Assembly (NCBI GenBank): GCA_964036295.1
Contig: OZ038466.1
Coordinates: 682,001 to 746,000, forward strand
From: Plumapathes pennacea
Lineage: Eukaryota > Cnidaria > Anthozoa > Antipatharia > Myriopathidae
Direction of reading: 5' to 3'
Length of the DNA stretch: 64,000 nucleotides
The position numbers and the translations under genes were made by a program. Below, one piece after another: positions 46,034 to 59,133 of the stretch; the stretch's first letter is position 1, and the number at the start of each line of letters is the position of its first letter. Under the pieces are notes generated by a model. It made no database searches, had not been told where the DNA came from, and worked only from the letters and a program-made list of their open reading frames with translations.

Positions 46034-46635
46034 TTCTCTTGAAGAACTAAACGCTACCCTTCATCTGCAAGACACAAACACGAAGACAGTTCGCGATAAA
46101 GGTCGAAACCGCGAGACTCCATATAACTTGACTTTGAACATATCATTAAAAGTCAGCAATTATCAGCGATACAACAACAGTTGGTGCAATTGACGAAACA
46201 TACCTTTTCTTTAAAAAGTATGCTTTACACTAGCGATATTTGACGGATATAAAGCAGGAAATGGCTCGTGCGTGCATCTCGACGGCCGTAACGACAGCGG
46301 AACCCAGCACAACACTAGGAAACTGTCAGGCGTTCACGAATATGACACAGAGTAAGGAGAACTCACATGAATTCAGAACTTGAATAACTCGATAAACAAA
46401 TAAAAAGCATCGGATTGTAAAATTTAAAGCTTAAATACATCAATAAAATCCACACAGATTAAAATTTAGTTCAATACAGCTTCTATTTCGAGTTCTCAGC
46501 GTGTAAATGATGTTGATCGTACATTGTCAAACACTAATTTCTCCTCACGTTAGCCATTTCGTAGCAACAGGTAAAAAGACTGGGGCGACTTGCCGGACGT
46601 GACGTCACGTGAGCACCAGGAGTGAAATAAAAACA
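46034..46635. promoter_or_regulatory. Divergent promoter region of LRR gene and RUBCN
   Basis: 602 bp separate the two start codons. The RUBCN-proximal end carries TGACGTCACGTGA (46600-46612). No TATA box is evident. Co-regulation of the two genes is inference. Confidence 0.6.
46600..46612. promoter_or_regulatory. Composite CRE / CLEAR-like E-box
   Basis: TGACGTCA (46600-46607) is a full cAMP-response element consensus. It overlaps GTCACGTGA (46604-46612), nine of ten positions of the CLEAR consensus GTCACGTGAC recognised by TFEB/MITF factors. It is 23 bp upstream of the RUBCN ATG, in the core promoter or 5' UTR. Confidence 0.55.
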
Positions 46636-49600
46636 ATGGCGGACGACGAAGATGGCTTGATACATGCGAAAGAAAGGTGCGATCTGCTGGTTAAAATTAA
46701 ATCTACCGTCGATATACTTTTGGCAAGTAATGGTTCAAATGTTTGGTCGACTTATGGAGGCCTAGCAAGGATCACAGATGACTTGGAACACATTTTTAGA
46801 CATGGTCTACGGGAGATACAGGTGTGTTTCTGCCAGAGGTTTTTGTTTCGGTTTTTGTGCGATTATAATACCCGTACACAGTGGATCTTAGTTATTATAA
46901 GGCAGAGTGTGCGATAAGCACTTATCTACCAGGTTTACTATTTACAAACTTTTAAATGTCGACATAGTGTGTGGACTTTAGCCGCTGGCATCGGGTCCTA
47001 TTTTGAACTGCATATATCACAACTTTCGGTAACTTATAGCATTGTTTTCAGCGGTTTCATGTGTTTATCCATCCATTACTGACCGTACCATTGTATTGAG
47101 TGTCCCAGGTAGTTTATGTATGTGACATACAGCTGTATAAGTTTCTGCTTTGCAACTGAATTTGTTGGTGTTCATAATGTGCCAATTAAGTTGCATGGTT
47201 TAGGTTTGATATGAAAGTTGCCGATGAGGAGAAAGTATTTGATGTTCTATATCATGACATGGATTCTCTCTCTAGATTCAAGTGGTACATTTAACAAATA
47301 AACCAGCTTCAAGCGTGCTCCGTTCAGAAATAAAGCACGCAGCAAGTGACGAGAGCACGAAAGAAGTGTAGGGAGAAACGCGAGCCGAAGGCGAGCGTTT
47401 TTCCCCACTTCTTGAGTGCTCTCGGCACTTGCTAAGTGCTTTATTTCTGAACGGAGCACGCTTGAAGCTGGTTTATTTGTTTTATAACATAGAACTTCAA
47501 AACTTTCACTATAAAACTGTCTTTATTCATCAAAAATGTTGGAATGCTAACAGCGATGAAAAAATAGATTCTCCTAAACGGCTCGGCGGTCCGAATTGCC
47601 AAGTCAGTACAGTTTCGCTTCAATTTTTCAACCAGGCCGTTTGTTCTATAAAATTAGACAACATCTCACAGTAAAGAACTATATTTCCTGTAGAACTTTG
47701 GACTACAAGTACATGAAATCATACAGTCGGCTAGTGCATAAAATGCAAATTTGAAGGGAATCAACAAATGCTCCAACGGCCGACTCGAAAATTGTGTGAA
47801 TGAAAACTTACCGATTTCTTGACTCTACCTCGTAGTACAATCATTTGAAGTCCGTCCGAAAATTCTTCAATCATTTTTTTCAGTCACATCGTCGGAAATT
47901 CTTTCTCTTGCATCACTACAAACACGTCTGTTCGTCTGTCTTCGCCGTTCGTGTTCAGTGATTGCTCACGGCTGATCTTCTTCAACTGAACGATTTGCTC
48001 TCTCCTTCCTTGTTGAAGCATTCAACTTCATTCAAACAACCCACTGATGTAATTGTGATTCCCAAATATGCTGTACTTAGGGACAGTGCTTAAACCGAGT
48101 CGCTTTCCACGACGCTGACAAGAAACTTGCCGTTCTTCGACATAGATTTTCCCTCTCCAAACTGTTGAAGTGCTTTTTGATGAGGTCACGTTCTTTACCG
48201 ATTCACGGTGAACCGTACTAGCCGGTGCCTTCACTTAAAGCCAAATTTTATCTCGAAGTTGGGCATTGGTGACTCCATTCTCGCATTATTTTCTCTTTTT
48301 TGCCAGAGGATGACGTAAGCGTGGTTTATAACTTATAAACCACGGGTAAGTGTGGTTTATACTCTGGCAAACCACGGTTTTCGACCAATCAGCGCGCGGC
48401 TTGTATCGTGACTATGTTATAATTCCAGTTGTTCTACTGTGTATTTCAAAAAGAGCATATAATTATTGTTTGTACCAGTAAAAATATGTAATAAAGCTGT
48501 GAAATACAGTCATGTTCCTACATGTAAGCATTTCTTTTTTTAACAGGGCATCTTTAGTGACCAAAATGACTACACAACCTTCTTAAGAGGTCTGAAGGTT
48601 TTGCGGCCCTTGAGTGCTCCTGGCTCGTCATCTCTTCAGAAGAATGCAGTGGAGAACAGCATACTTAACAGGGGGCAAGCATGGATCCAACAGGCCCTGT
48701 TGAATCATTGTTTATCATCATATGTCACCATGTTGGTCAACAATAGGCAGCATCTTTACGAATGTTACTATGGTGGGTATATAACCAGAGTAATAAACTC
48801 TGTCTTTGGTGTAAGTTCTACCAGGCAAACATTGCTGGAGACTCTGTCAACGACCTTGACTTCCTTTATTGAGTGTGTGGGAGCCGCTCTTCCGAACAAA
48901 TGGATGAGTCAAACCAGTTGCTGTGTCACAATAATCTGGTCATATAGTGACTCGGGTTCCCCACATCTACAGTTTGCTGTAACATGCTCACTGCGTGTTT
49001 TTGTGCCGACAGTGCTCTTTTAAACAAGAAAGAGGTTCTGCTCGTAGTTACACAGTTTCAGATAGCTGTAGTCTGTTTTCAAAGTGATCAAAGATTGTGC
49101 AGGTGACCTGAGCACCAATCATCATGTACAGTCACTGCAGTGATTTGAAGCAAGTGTGACAATATTGTTTATTTTTGTTTTGTTGCCTTTGTAGACTTTG
49201 CTTTCCTAAGGAGTAAGCCGCATGTAGAAGCTTTGTGCACGTGTCTCAAGGCGGTGGAAAAGGGCAATCCGGGACTACTCACACAAGTTGATCATGCTCT
49301 GGTAAGATTTAAAGGAAGGAAAATGTTTTATGTGTGCACAGTACAGTATGTAGAAATTGCATTTCGTCACACACACACACACAAGTTCTTTCTGTACTGT
49401 ATTTTCTCCTCTACCCACCCTCTCCTCCCTAAATGCGCCGTACATTGCCTTCTTCATAGCAATCTATCTCCATGTGATATTGCAGTTAGACGCATCAAGG
49501 TATGTGCAGCTCTGGCTACACCGGGACGATGAGTTGAAGACCTCAATACAGGCAACTACTCCTAGTCCGGAAGATTTGCAATTTTGTGGTGAAGAAGAAT

Positions 49601-52600
49601 CTCTGATCAATGAACAACTATCTAATATTAATGAACAGAGCCACAGCCCGGGTATAAGTATTGTCTACTCAGACAGTGGCAGTAGTAGGGACGACATTCA
49701 GAGCGTACTATCCACCGAGTCACCGAGAGACAATCAAATCGAAGTTTGCGGGTTCTCGGAAGAAGACAACACAGCTGGGTCTGATCAGATGCCACCTTAT
49801 TCTGAAAACTTCTGCTATAATCCACAAGATGTAACAGATGAACAAGTCGAATGCCTTGATGATCATGTGCAAGCGAACCCGAAATCAACAGAAGGATCGG
49901 GTGATTTTATGGAAAAGCGAGAGGACGGTGGCAATTTTTCTTTCGCTCCGAGAAGTGCAGTTGAATCGCGTTCTTCTGAGTTTGATGGCGAGGACGTTGG
50001 CCGAGTTAGGTTAGTGCAAACAAAGAAACAAAGTCGCGTTATAAACAAAGCCACTTTAGCGCAAGCCGCACTTTCAGCTGTTCTGGAGATTGACGAGCCC
50101 AATTCCATTCCTGGGAGTCCGTACGGTTTTCACAAAGCGCTCCGAAGAAGTTCGAGTCTCAATGACGATCTAATACGAAATTGCGAAGCCAATTCATCAG
50201 AGACGTTAAAAGGTGAACGTGGCGCCATATCGACTGTTGTACCCATCAAACCGGCTGCAGCAAACGGCAAAAGTGACTTGACTGAGACCGATAGTTTTAG
50301 GAGACAACCTGTCGCTAGTGCAATATCAGATCACCAGAAGAAAAGGCTCATTGGGCACTCGCGGTCCAAGTCGGAGCAAATAGGAATGGCAAAATCAAAG
50401 GAACAAGTGGTAATGGCAGAGCCAAGCGACGCGAAAGAGCGACGGAGCGGTTCTTTGAGTAGTGTGCATTCGAGATTAGCATCAAGTTTGCCCGCACAGT
50501 CAGGTAAGTAATGCTGTTGTAAAATAAGTGGAGCGATGACATTGTACTGTAGATGTGCATGTTGATGACGATGTCGATGACATTGTACTGTAGATGTGCA
50601 TGTTGATGACGATGTCGATGACAATGTACAGTCTAGGTAATGGTATGACGTTGACGACGTTGATAACGATAAAGTGATATGTTATGACAATGTGGATGAT
50701 GATTACTATCTACTGTATATTATGATGACGATGTAGATGATAATGACGTTCGTGACTTCATGACGATGTACAAGTAGATGATGATGACGGCATAGATTAT
50801 TTTGATGACGGTGTAGATTATGATGACGATGTAGATGATAATGACGTTCATGACTTCATGACGATGTACAAGTAGATGATGATGATGACGACATAAATTA
50901 TTTTGATGACGGTGTAGATTGTGATGACGTTCATGACAATGAACAAGTAGATGATGATGATGTTATACATTATGATGACGATGTACTGTAGGGCGCACCG
51001 TCGGCTTCCATTGATAACTGAGCCTTCAGAGCTGACGGAACTACCGACTTATATATTACCTTTACATTTTTATGATAATGATGGTGACGTGTTGAGGTGA
51101 ATGTGATAATTCTGTTTGTATTTGCGGTAATGGTGATGGTGATTCGTTGACTGATAATTATTCTTCTGCTATATGTTATTATTCTTTTCAGAATACCAGT
51201 ATTACAATGATCCTCTTATTTCTGATCCATATGAAGATCAATCATACTCAAGTCTCCTAGCAACGCAGGATTTCACCTCCTGTGAACTGGACAAGGTGGG
51301 TCTGAGGGTGCAGAGAAAAGTTAGTAACTAAAAATTAATTGTATGATACAGGTAGGTCGTTTAAACCACCAATACCCCCTCCCTAAGCACTCACTGTAAC
51401 TACATTCATTAGTACATTTTATAACGGTATAATTGATAACGGTATAGGTGACTAATCGTGTGTTCATCTCCAACAGGAAAATGCACACTTCAGCATATCA
51501 GAGGCGCTGATTGCGGCCATCGAGCAAGTACGTACATGTATCATAGATAATTGTTTCTTTGCATGTCCTTGTTGATATCGTTCGCTCTTTCTTTCTCTCT
51601 GCCTCTCCGCATGTCAGTCTGTATCTGCAACTCTTGCATTCACTGATACTTCTCTATCTTTAGCCTCAGCTCTTTTTTTTTCGCCTATAAGTACCTGGCA
51701 ACAACAACAACAACCACATAGGCAACTGCATGTAGGTGCAGTGATGAACATTGTCGTCAAACACATCGTATGGCAGCTTAACACTGCAACTGATCAATTT
51801 GCAATCCCCATCCAAAACCTACATGAGTTTATTGGACCATTTGTCAAGAAGAATGCGTTCTAGGCCGAGAAGGCAATTAATAACTAAGATTCTGACCTAC
51901 ACTATTCAATATAATTCCCCAAAGATGAAGTGCGACGAAGTCGTTGCATCTGAAGACGAAGATGACGATGACGACGAAGAAATCCAACATCTGAAGCAGG
52001 AGATAGAGAGACGGAGAATAGAAAAGAAACAAGAGAAGCTAAGGTTGCAACCTGCATTCAGTGACGGCAAGTCTACCAGCGGCAAAAGCAGCTCGATTTC
52101 TGTGGCTAGCACTGCGTCATCGTTATCTGCAGGTGAATGATTAGTCAAAACAGTTTTCGGCTTTCATCCGTTATTTCCTACTCAGCCTGAAAAATTGATT
52201 AAGTAATACTTAATCGCTTATTTCATATCGCGAATCGCCAGACTCTAATGGGGATCTAAGTTCCGGATGGGAAGAAATCACCACCGTGGACGAACAGTTC
52301 CCGATCGTAGCCGACGCAGTCCCTCGAGTGTCCGAGACAACGACCGCCGCTGATCATGCCTTCTCTGACGGCTCAGAGTTTGGTCAGTCACCCCCGCTTT
52401 CTGCAGAAGCGGTCGCCAAAAGTCTTCTGCTGAAGTTCGCCAATAAGAAGCATCCCGCCGCGTCGGAGTTACACTGGCTTGTCTCCTATCAAGATGCACC
52501 TCAGTCGCTGTTACCGCTGCCCGAGACGGTCGCGGTCGCGCCGGATGACGTGCCGTATGACAAAGATAAGGCGACCAGTCCAATGCAGAGACGTGTTTCA

Positions 52601-53156
52601 CTTCCGGTGAGATACTCGGTGTTATCCGCCATTTTTTCCATTTTGTTTTCGCCAATTTTTTGGTACCCGATTTCAAGTATTTTGAACTCGTCGTTACGGT
52701 TCGACACAGTCCTCTTTATTGCGGCCTTGTTTGTAAGTGTTGCTGCAGGTTGATTTGCGTTGTTTCTGTTCAGTTTAATTGTTTTAAGGAGAGCAGTGTG
52801 TGTATTTCTGTTTACTCTCGTGCGTAAACAGCATCTATTTATGTACGATTGTGTTGAGTTTCTGTGTACATTGACTTTGTCAAAAGTTGTAAAATTTTAA
52901 AAATTGCTCATGTACGAAATCAATACATATATGCGTATTTCTTTGATTATCTGGTCTCCCCACACTTTTGTTTTGTTGTTGTTGTGTGTGTCATTATTAT
53001 TTAGTAGTTTTTGTTTACCTCCGGTTTTCTCTTCCAGTGTCGAATTCGAGGAAACATGGAATGGGCTCCTCCCAGGCCACAGATTATTTTCCACGTTCAC
53101 GGCGCACCAAGGTGAGCGCCGGAACTCACGATGATGTTAACTGCGCGTCAAATTAA

Positions 53157-53195
<39 letters not shown>

Positions 53196-56100
53196 CAAAT
53201 TACATTCGGAGCATCGTGGTAGCAGGTGTTCTTGTGTGCTGTGGCACCAAATATGACGGCAAAGAAATGACCAGAATTGTGACTAAGGATTGCAAGCGAG
53301 GCGATAAACTGAGTTGTAACGTTTATATCGTGCTTCGTTTCATTTTTGCTGATACTTTCAGTATATTTTCTATTTTAGAAGAAAAAATGTTATGGCTCAG
53401 CAAAATTACAGATGTGGTGGATGTGGAATGCGTGTTGATCCAGGTATTGTATGTCATTTTTTTGTTCATCTGTTTTTTGGATATTTTTCTTCGAATACTT
53501 GTATCCATATTTTTCGTAGAATTCATGAAGCGTTTCCGCTACTGTAACTACCTGGGGAAGTATTTTTGCAGCAGTTGCCATAACAACGCGCTTGAGACAA
53601 TTCCTGCCCGAGTGGTCCGCAAGTGGGATTTTAGGAAGTATCCTTTGTCAAGATGTAGAACAGTGTCAAATTTGTTTCTGATGATGAGCTGTGCTTTCGT
53701 GTTATTGATTTTGCCAGTTCATTTTGGTCAAGTCGCGTCGTTTCACGTGTGGCATTTTCCCCGAGCTCTGCGAGGGTAATAAACGGGACGCTATCTCGCT
53801 CTTTATTGTTCGTCAGTCATTCTGTCATTGGACGACCTCTAGGCGCGGTAGCTAAGCTCTCATACTCATAGTGGTGAGAAGTGGAGCTCAGCCCGCAGTG
53901 ATTTTCTAAATTAAGATGCAGATACAAGGCCAAGCTTTTTCATAAGAAAGCGTAATGTCGCGCTCTCAAACAAAATGAAGATTACCCCGAGTTTTAATCT
54001 CTCTCTATGATACTAAGTGCAACAATCTTCTAGCAAACAATAGGAATTCGTATGGTTCTATAGGTAAATATACTCAACTGATAAGGTCAAGGCTGATTTA
54101 TTAATCAATTTATCATTTGACTGTTCTGTTTTCAAACTTAACTCTGTGAAAGATACGAGGTTTCCGAGTTTGCAAGAAAGCTGCTGCTGGACATACACAG
54201 CGACCCCTTATTCAACATCAGGGACCTGAATTCCTCGCTCTACAGTCGAGTGAAGTCGCTAGAGGAGACTAAGGTGAACCTTAGAAAATATGCAAAGATA
54301 ACTGACGATTTGAGCGGTTTTTCTGCACTTTCAAGTCATATTGTGCTGCGCTTTTCATTTGGTCAGTTTGTTTCTGATTGGGCCGCGTTCTCTGCTAACC
54401 ATGAACAAAAAGCAAAACCCGATTGCGATCTGCCTTTGCAAGCAAGCAAATGGTGATGGGTTTTCTCGTACTGCGGATTCTTCGCAGTAAAACCAATTGC
54501 AAATCACGTTTGCTTCTGCCAGGCTGGTTGAAAATATTTTCTTTGCAGTTTTATGGCCTTGCTGGGTAGCACTGTTTTAGAAAGTCAGACAACGCTATTT
54601 CATTTTTTATTCTTTTTGGGATTTCAGGATCTTCGAAGACAACTTCACTATTTCAGGAATTTCGCTCGAGCCTGTCGTAAAGCGAGGAAGTAAGTCTTAA
54701 GGTCTCTTGATATTATAAAACTGATACTTCGCACACTGAATGGTCAAGAGACCTATTGTTTTTTTTATATAACTACCTTACGACAACGCTGTCCATGTAT
54801 ATTTGTGCTCAAAACACTTGGGATGTTGGGAGAATGCGAAAAAATGTTAAAAATCCCGAGCTGCATTAACTTTTTATCGTGTTCTCCCAACGTACCCCGT
54901 GTTTATACCCCGTGAGTACAAAGGCATGGAAAGCGTGTTACAGCAGGCTCTACTTGCTGGTTAAAAGGCAAAGGTTGTCTAGCCTTATACGTACCTCTTT
55001 GTTTCCCAACAGCCTTTTAAAAGAGCTTGAAACTATCCCAGAACATATTTTCTCGGATTGTCATCTTTACTCCATGAGAGACCTTCTGCAAGTGAGTTGA
55101 AGTTTAACTTTCTGTTATTCGTTTGTTCTTCCTCTTCTGTCTGCTTTGCTCTGCCCACTTGCTCTGTATTTGAATCTCTCACGTAAAACTTACTATACGT
55201 CGTTTTCAGGTCAAGAGCGGGGAGATGCCGCAGTATTTTAAGGAAATAGCCAAGGAATCACTAGAACACATCTCCCAATGCCAGGTATTGTAAAACATGT
55301 TGTTCATTATTTAGAGAATGTTGTGCATTAATATAATATTGACTGGATGTTTCAACCATTTTTCGATTCAGTTTACTGTTAGAAGGCTAACTCGCGTTCC
55401 TTTTGATCTCTTAAGTTGTGTTTAGCCAAGGGATTTATCTGCGAGTACTGCAAACTTGATGACATCATATTTCCCTTCGAACTGAAGAAGGCTGTACAAT
55501 GCAGCGGTAAGTGTTGACGAGCCCCAGTTTGATGATACTTTCTACTATTCTTCAATTCTTCCTCCATGCTTGATGTCGGTTTTTGACTCCTGCTTTTTTG
55601 ACTCCTCTCTTTTTAATCTTTTTTTTTTTTCCAGTTCTGTTTTCTCTTCTCCCGGTCCCTTCCTTCGTCCGTCCTTTTGTGTATAGTCCGTCGACATGCT
55701 GTTGAGTTGTGTTCAACCTCTTTTTTTTTTTATCGTTAACCCAGGTTGTCATGCCTCCTTCCACAAGGAATGCTTTGTAGAAGGCAAATGTCCCAAGTGT
55801 GAACGAATCCGAATAAGGTAAGGAGTTAGTCGAAGTTTTCCCCACTCAATCAGTGGCATAAAATGGAAATAAAAAGCCTGTCACTGTTAGAGGCGCAATT
55901 CTGGCTCGACCACGAAAACGTCCAAATCCTGAACTATTGCACGATGTGACCACTAAAATAAAAACTCTCCTTGCTTATCCAATTATAGCAGTGTGCACGA
56001 ATGTTGTTCTCCTGAATTCAAATTTTTAGTTGTTTTTTGTTTTGTTTTTGTTGTTGTTTGTTGTTGTTGTTTTGTTTATGTTTTGTTTCTGTTGATAGAG

Positions 56101-56315
56101 AAGCATAACAGTTAAACTCGTAAAATTCGTCCTCGCATGTTAGATCCCCAGACAAATTTTAAGGGACACATTTTATCAATGGCAATCGACTCTCAAAGGA
56201 GCTGTTCTGCGTACATCTCACTCATGCTTTCTAATTGTCTACTAGGAAGAACATGCTTGCTGAGCCGACTCCTACACAAGAAAGTGCGCGCTCTGATGGC
56301 TTGGAACTTCGGTGA
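46636..56315 (+). CDS. RUBCN: Rubicon, autophagy regulator (RUN and Rubicon-homology domains), complete
   Basis: Eighteen exons close in frame (3093 nt, 1030 aa; human about 972): 46636-46821, 48547-48772, 49195-49301, 49486-50503, 51192-51295, 51477-51527, 51925-52132, 52242-52606, 53038-53111, 53379-53443, 53520-53637, 54153-54273, 54628-54689, 55013-55091, 55210-55284, 55416-55506, 55745-55817, 56246-56315. The RUN domain (about 1-185) has [16 protein letters not shown] and [19 protein letters not shown] disordered Ser-rich middle (exon 4) follows, then [17 protein letters not shown] and an acidic coil [31 protein letters not shown] precedes the Rubicon-homology zinc region with [52 protein letters not shown] and [16 protein letters not shown]. 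Rubicon binds the UVRAG-VPS34-Beclin complex and Rab7 on late endosomes and restrains autophagosome maturation. The short final exon gives a tail shorter than human. Confidence 0.97.
47294..47480. mobile_element. Long hairpin MITE in RUBCN intron 1
   Basis: Arms of about 85 bp start ACAAATAAACCAGCTTCAAG then CGTGCTCCGTTCAGAAATAA and are inverted as TTATTTCTGAACGGAGCACG then CTTGAAGCTGGTTTATTTGT, with a GC-rich short centre. A second palindrome (GTGGTTTATAACTTATAAACCAC, about 48320-48342) lies further on in the same intron. Confidence 0.9.
50520..50990. repeat. Intronic GATGACGAT-type minisatellite in RUBCN
   Basis: Degenerate repeats of GATGATGACGATGTAGA with longer duplicated blocks (for example GATGATAATGACGTTC-TGAC near 50729 and 50833). 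It begins just after the exon 4 donor at 50503 and occupies most of that intron. Confidence 0.9.
53156..53196. repeat. (GTT)n microsatellite
   Basis: About 12 GTT units in the RUBCN intron after exon 9. It produces a spurious poly-Leu open frame. Confidence 0.97.
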
Positions 56316-56756
56316 CTTTGGTGATTGTGAGAGGGGTGGTTGGAGACTCTTGCTTGTCATCTGACGTCCACCAAGCATGCAAATGTTGATCACTGAGAGC
56401 AACCAACTAGGATTTTTAATATATCACATTCAGATATGGATATACTCATAATTTGTCAATTCAAATTAATATAATGGTAGTTCAATTCGGGTTATTTCTG
56501 AGTTACGGCTGCACACTGGATGAACTTTAACAGGAGAGTGCTTATTGACTTCTAATGAATGTGACAGCAACATGGCCGCGATGTTTTCGGTGAAAACAAC
56601 AACTTTTATCGTCAACGTTACAAAACGTTCCACGTTCCTCATTGTGCTATTTACATGCTATACCAAAGCAACAGCATACTGCAAAATGAACTCACTTCCA
56701 AACAAAACCATCCCATACGGTACAGTTGAAGTTAATTCCATGCCATGGTTCGAAAG
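56316..56756. other. Convergent 3' ends of RUBCN (+) and S28 peptidase (-)
   Basis: 441 bp between the two stop codons hold both 3' UTRs. No separate gene is seen. Confidence 0.6.
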
Positions 56757-57905
56757 CTAACTGATCCATTCCTGGATATGTGTTCGTATTGAATCCCGGG
56801 CCTCTTTCAGCTGAGGAGAATCATCAGCGGTTTCTGGGTACATGTTGGCGCAATGTGCAGTACCTGTTGAGAAATAAAGAAGAAAGCAGTCATCATTAAA
56901 AATCTCAAAGTAGAAACATGTATAACTAGTTAGTCGATATCTGTGGAAACTGGCGTTGATTTCGATGGTACCGGGAAGCTTTGATTATAGAATCATATTG
57001 TTCAGAACAGCTGAAATGATGACATATTTTAACATTTAAAGGCTCAAGAGGACAATGATCACCTTTAATGTAAATGGCTTGCTCTGAAGGTGTAACGTTT
57101 TCGACTATCCCCAAGGCGTGCCAAGGATCGATGGAACCATTAGGGAAGATGATCTGGTTGGGTGAAGTAGATAAATTACGTACAAAATAAACGAATAAAA
57201 AGTCATAAAACGAAAAGGCAAAGTGGTATATAGAGTGAAAGCTTTGTTGATTGGACGAGAGAGCTGGTGCACACGTGTATAAAACTCAAACACAAGAACG
57301 TGTGAACTAAAAGTGCAGCGTGCGAGTTTACTGTAAGTATCTTGACCTCTTCATACCATATGTGCAAGTTATGACAGCCCATTATGAATTTGACTAAGAA
57401 AATGTCGATCAATTGCTGTGGCCAGAAAGCTTTCATATGAGTACACACAGTTTATTTGTACCTTTTTTTTACATGAATTTCGATAAAAGCTAATTGAAAA
57501 AAATGTTCATGAGATGGTACTAACTACTTGAAATAACCATATAGGGCTAAACTAGTCAGGCAGCTGTATACCAAAGCAAAGCTCTCCAAACTGATTGTTA
57601 TATCTGTACTGAGAAAACTCGAGTATCGCGAAGAACTTGGGCCGGTTCAATTCCCGTTGAATTTTTTTCCGGGCTAAACTATAGTTGCAACTGCTTTAAG
57701 TTGCTGCATAAATAAAAAGGTCACTCTTAGTTTCAAGGAGAGCGGCCATCAGCTGAATATTTAACCAAGAACTACACCCTTATGTACCTTACTGGACGCT
57801 ATCCCTCGACCTCCATAATTCGTGTTCGTCTGTTTGATGCCATTCTCTATGTTTGTCCTGTTGAACTGCTCTCCAAAAATATCCATGCACTGCTGAATGG
57901 AGAAG
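56757..57905 (-). CDS. PRSS16: Serine carboxypeptidase family S28 (PRSS16/PRCP-like), last three exons
   Basis: Exons in coding order 57788-57905, 57063-57153 and 56757-56863 join in frame to a TAG at 56757-56759 (about 104 residues). [16 protein letters not shown] carries the family's catalytic Asp (NGSxDPW) and [20 protein letters not shown] carries the catalytic His (GTAHC). CMDIFGEQF and TNYGGRG precede them. These motifs are those of S28 exopeptidases, lysosomal or secreted Pro-Xaa carboxypeptidase/thymus-specific serine protease relatives; invertebrate homologues most resemble PRSS16. The exons with signal peptide and the GxSYxG nucleophile are not recognisable up to 60.5 kb. Either they lie across a very large intron beyond the GPCR at 60504-61385, or the gene is a 3' fragment. 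Splice sites are intact, so I keep it as a partial CDS. Confidence 0.82.
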
Positions 57906-58808
57906 CTAAACGGAGAATAAAGAGCAACATAACTTCAATCACTTCAGTCTCTGCTGTTTAAGAAGAATAAAATAAACCGCAACAAACTCAAACCCAGGGT
58001 ATGAGACAGTGAGGAGGTTCAACTGTAAAACTGGAGGCCCTTAATAAGTTCTGAATCGTCTGGAAAAATATTTTCCATACAATTCAGTTCCGTACGATGT
58101 AACTTATTTTATTATGTAGAAGTACATTCTCTTGGCAATATTTTGTTATCGTTAAAGTTTAGAATTACCGGCCAAAAATTTTAATCTCCTTATGCGTTCG
58201 GAGAAATCCAAATTCTTGCAGTGCAAAAACGTACAAATGGATTACCACACATGTAGAGCTTTACAGTCCATTTTCGAACTTCTAAATAGCAGTGCAAGTC
58301 CAATTTGCGCATGTTTATTCGCTTCATAGTTAGAATTTGAAAGAGGCCTTGAATTGATATCACGTGACACTCGTTCACGCGGACCCTTGACTCCACTGTA
58401 AGTTTTACTGCAGCGGGCGAAATAAATTACAATTTTCAAGTGAGGGGCCAAAATTTTAAAGACTACAAGAAGTGCGGAAACGTGTCTTTTTCAAATGCAA
58501 ACACTGTAGTGTTTATAATACAACACTTCCAAGCAATAAATTCACACTCGGACAAAAAGGGAAGTTTTCGCACCGTGAATGTGCCTTTTATTATTTTTCT
58601 TGAAGAGTGATATATTTGTCTACTGTTCAGTAAATCTAGAGCGGCAAAGCTCCTGCCAAGTGCAGAACACGCAAATAAATAGCGTATTACTCTCAACTAT
58701 AATTGTGTTTATGACGAATTTGTCTAAATAAAAACTACTGACAGACCAGATGTCACGTTTGAACGCATAACCCGAATTAACGTCGGCTGCGAAAATTGTA
58801 ATGCAACG

Positions 58809-58810
<2 letters not shown>

Positions 58811-58844
<34 letters not shown>
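58811..58844. repeat. (TA)n microsatellite
   Basis: About 16 TA units. Confidence 0.97.
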
Positions 58845-58849
<5 letters not shown>

Positions 58850-58997
58850 CACAAGCAAAAGACCGTTTCTGGGACTAAACATCGGCGCAGCTTTTAAATA
58901 GTTCACGTTTAAATTAATGTTTGTTCGTGTAACTTTCAATATGAAATTTGCCATTGTCAATAACACCAAAATATCCTGTGTGGATTCAATGTTAATG

Positions 58998-59133
58998 TAT
59001 AGGGGGTTTGCACGGCGGCCATGTTGGATGGCAGGAACAATAGAATTCAATTCCTCTCGGAAAAAATGCTTTTGTTATGGAGAAATATTTCATTGTTCCT
59101 GTCATCCAACATGGCCGCCGTGCAAACCCTCTA
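58998..59133. mobile_element. Near-perfect hairpin MITE with TA duplication
   Basis: Arms of about 40 bp (GGGGGTTTGCACGGCGGCCA then TGTTGGATGGCAGGAACAAT, inverted as ATTGTTCCTGTCATCCAACA then TGGCCGCCGTGCAAACCCTC), flanked by TA. Only a few mismatches, so the insertion is young or maintained. Non-coding. Confidence 0.9.

Noticed and set aside
53156-53779. 207-codon open frame
   Set aside because: It starts in a (GTT)n repeat, runs through RUBCN introns and crosses exons 10 and 11 partly out of their frame; the spliced RUBCN model explains the conserved parts.
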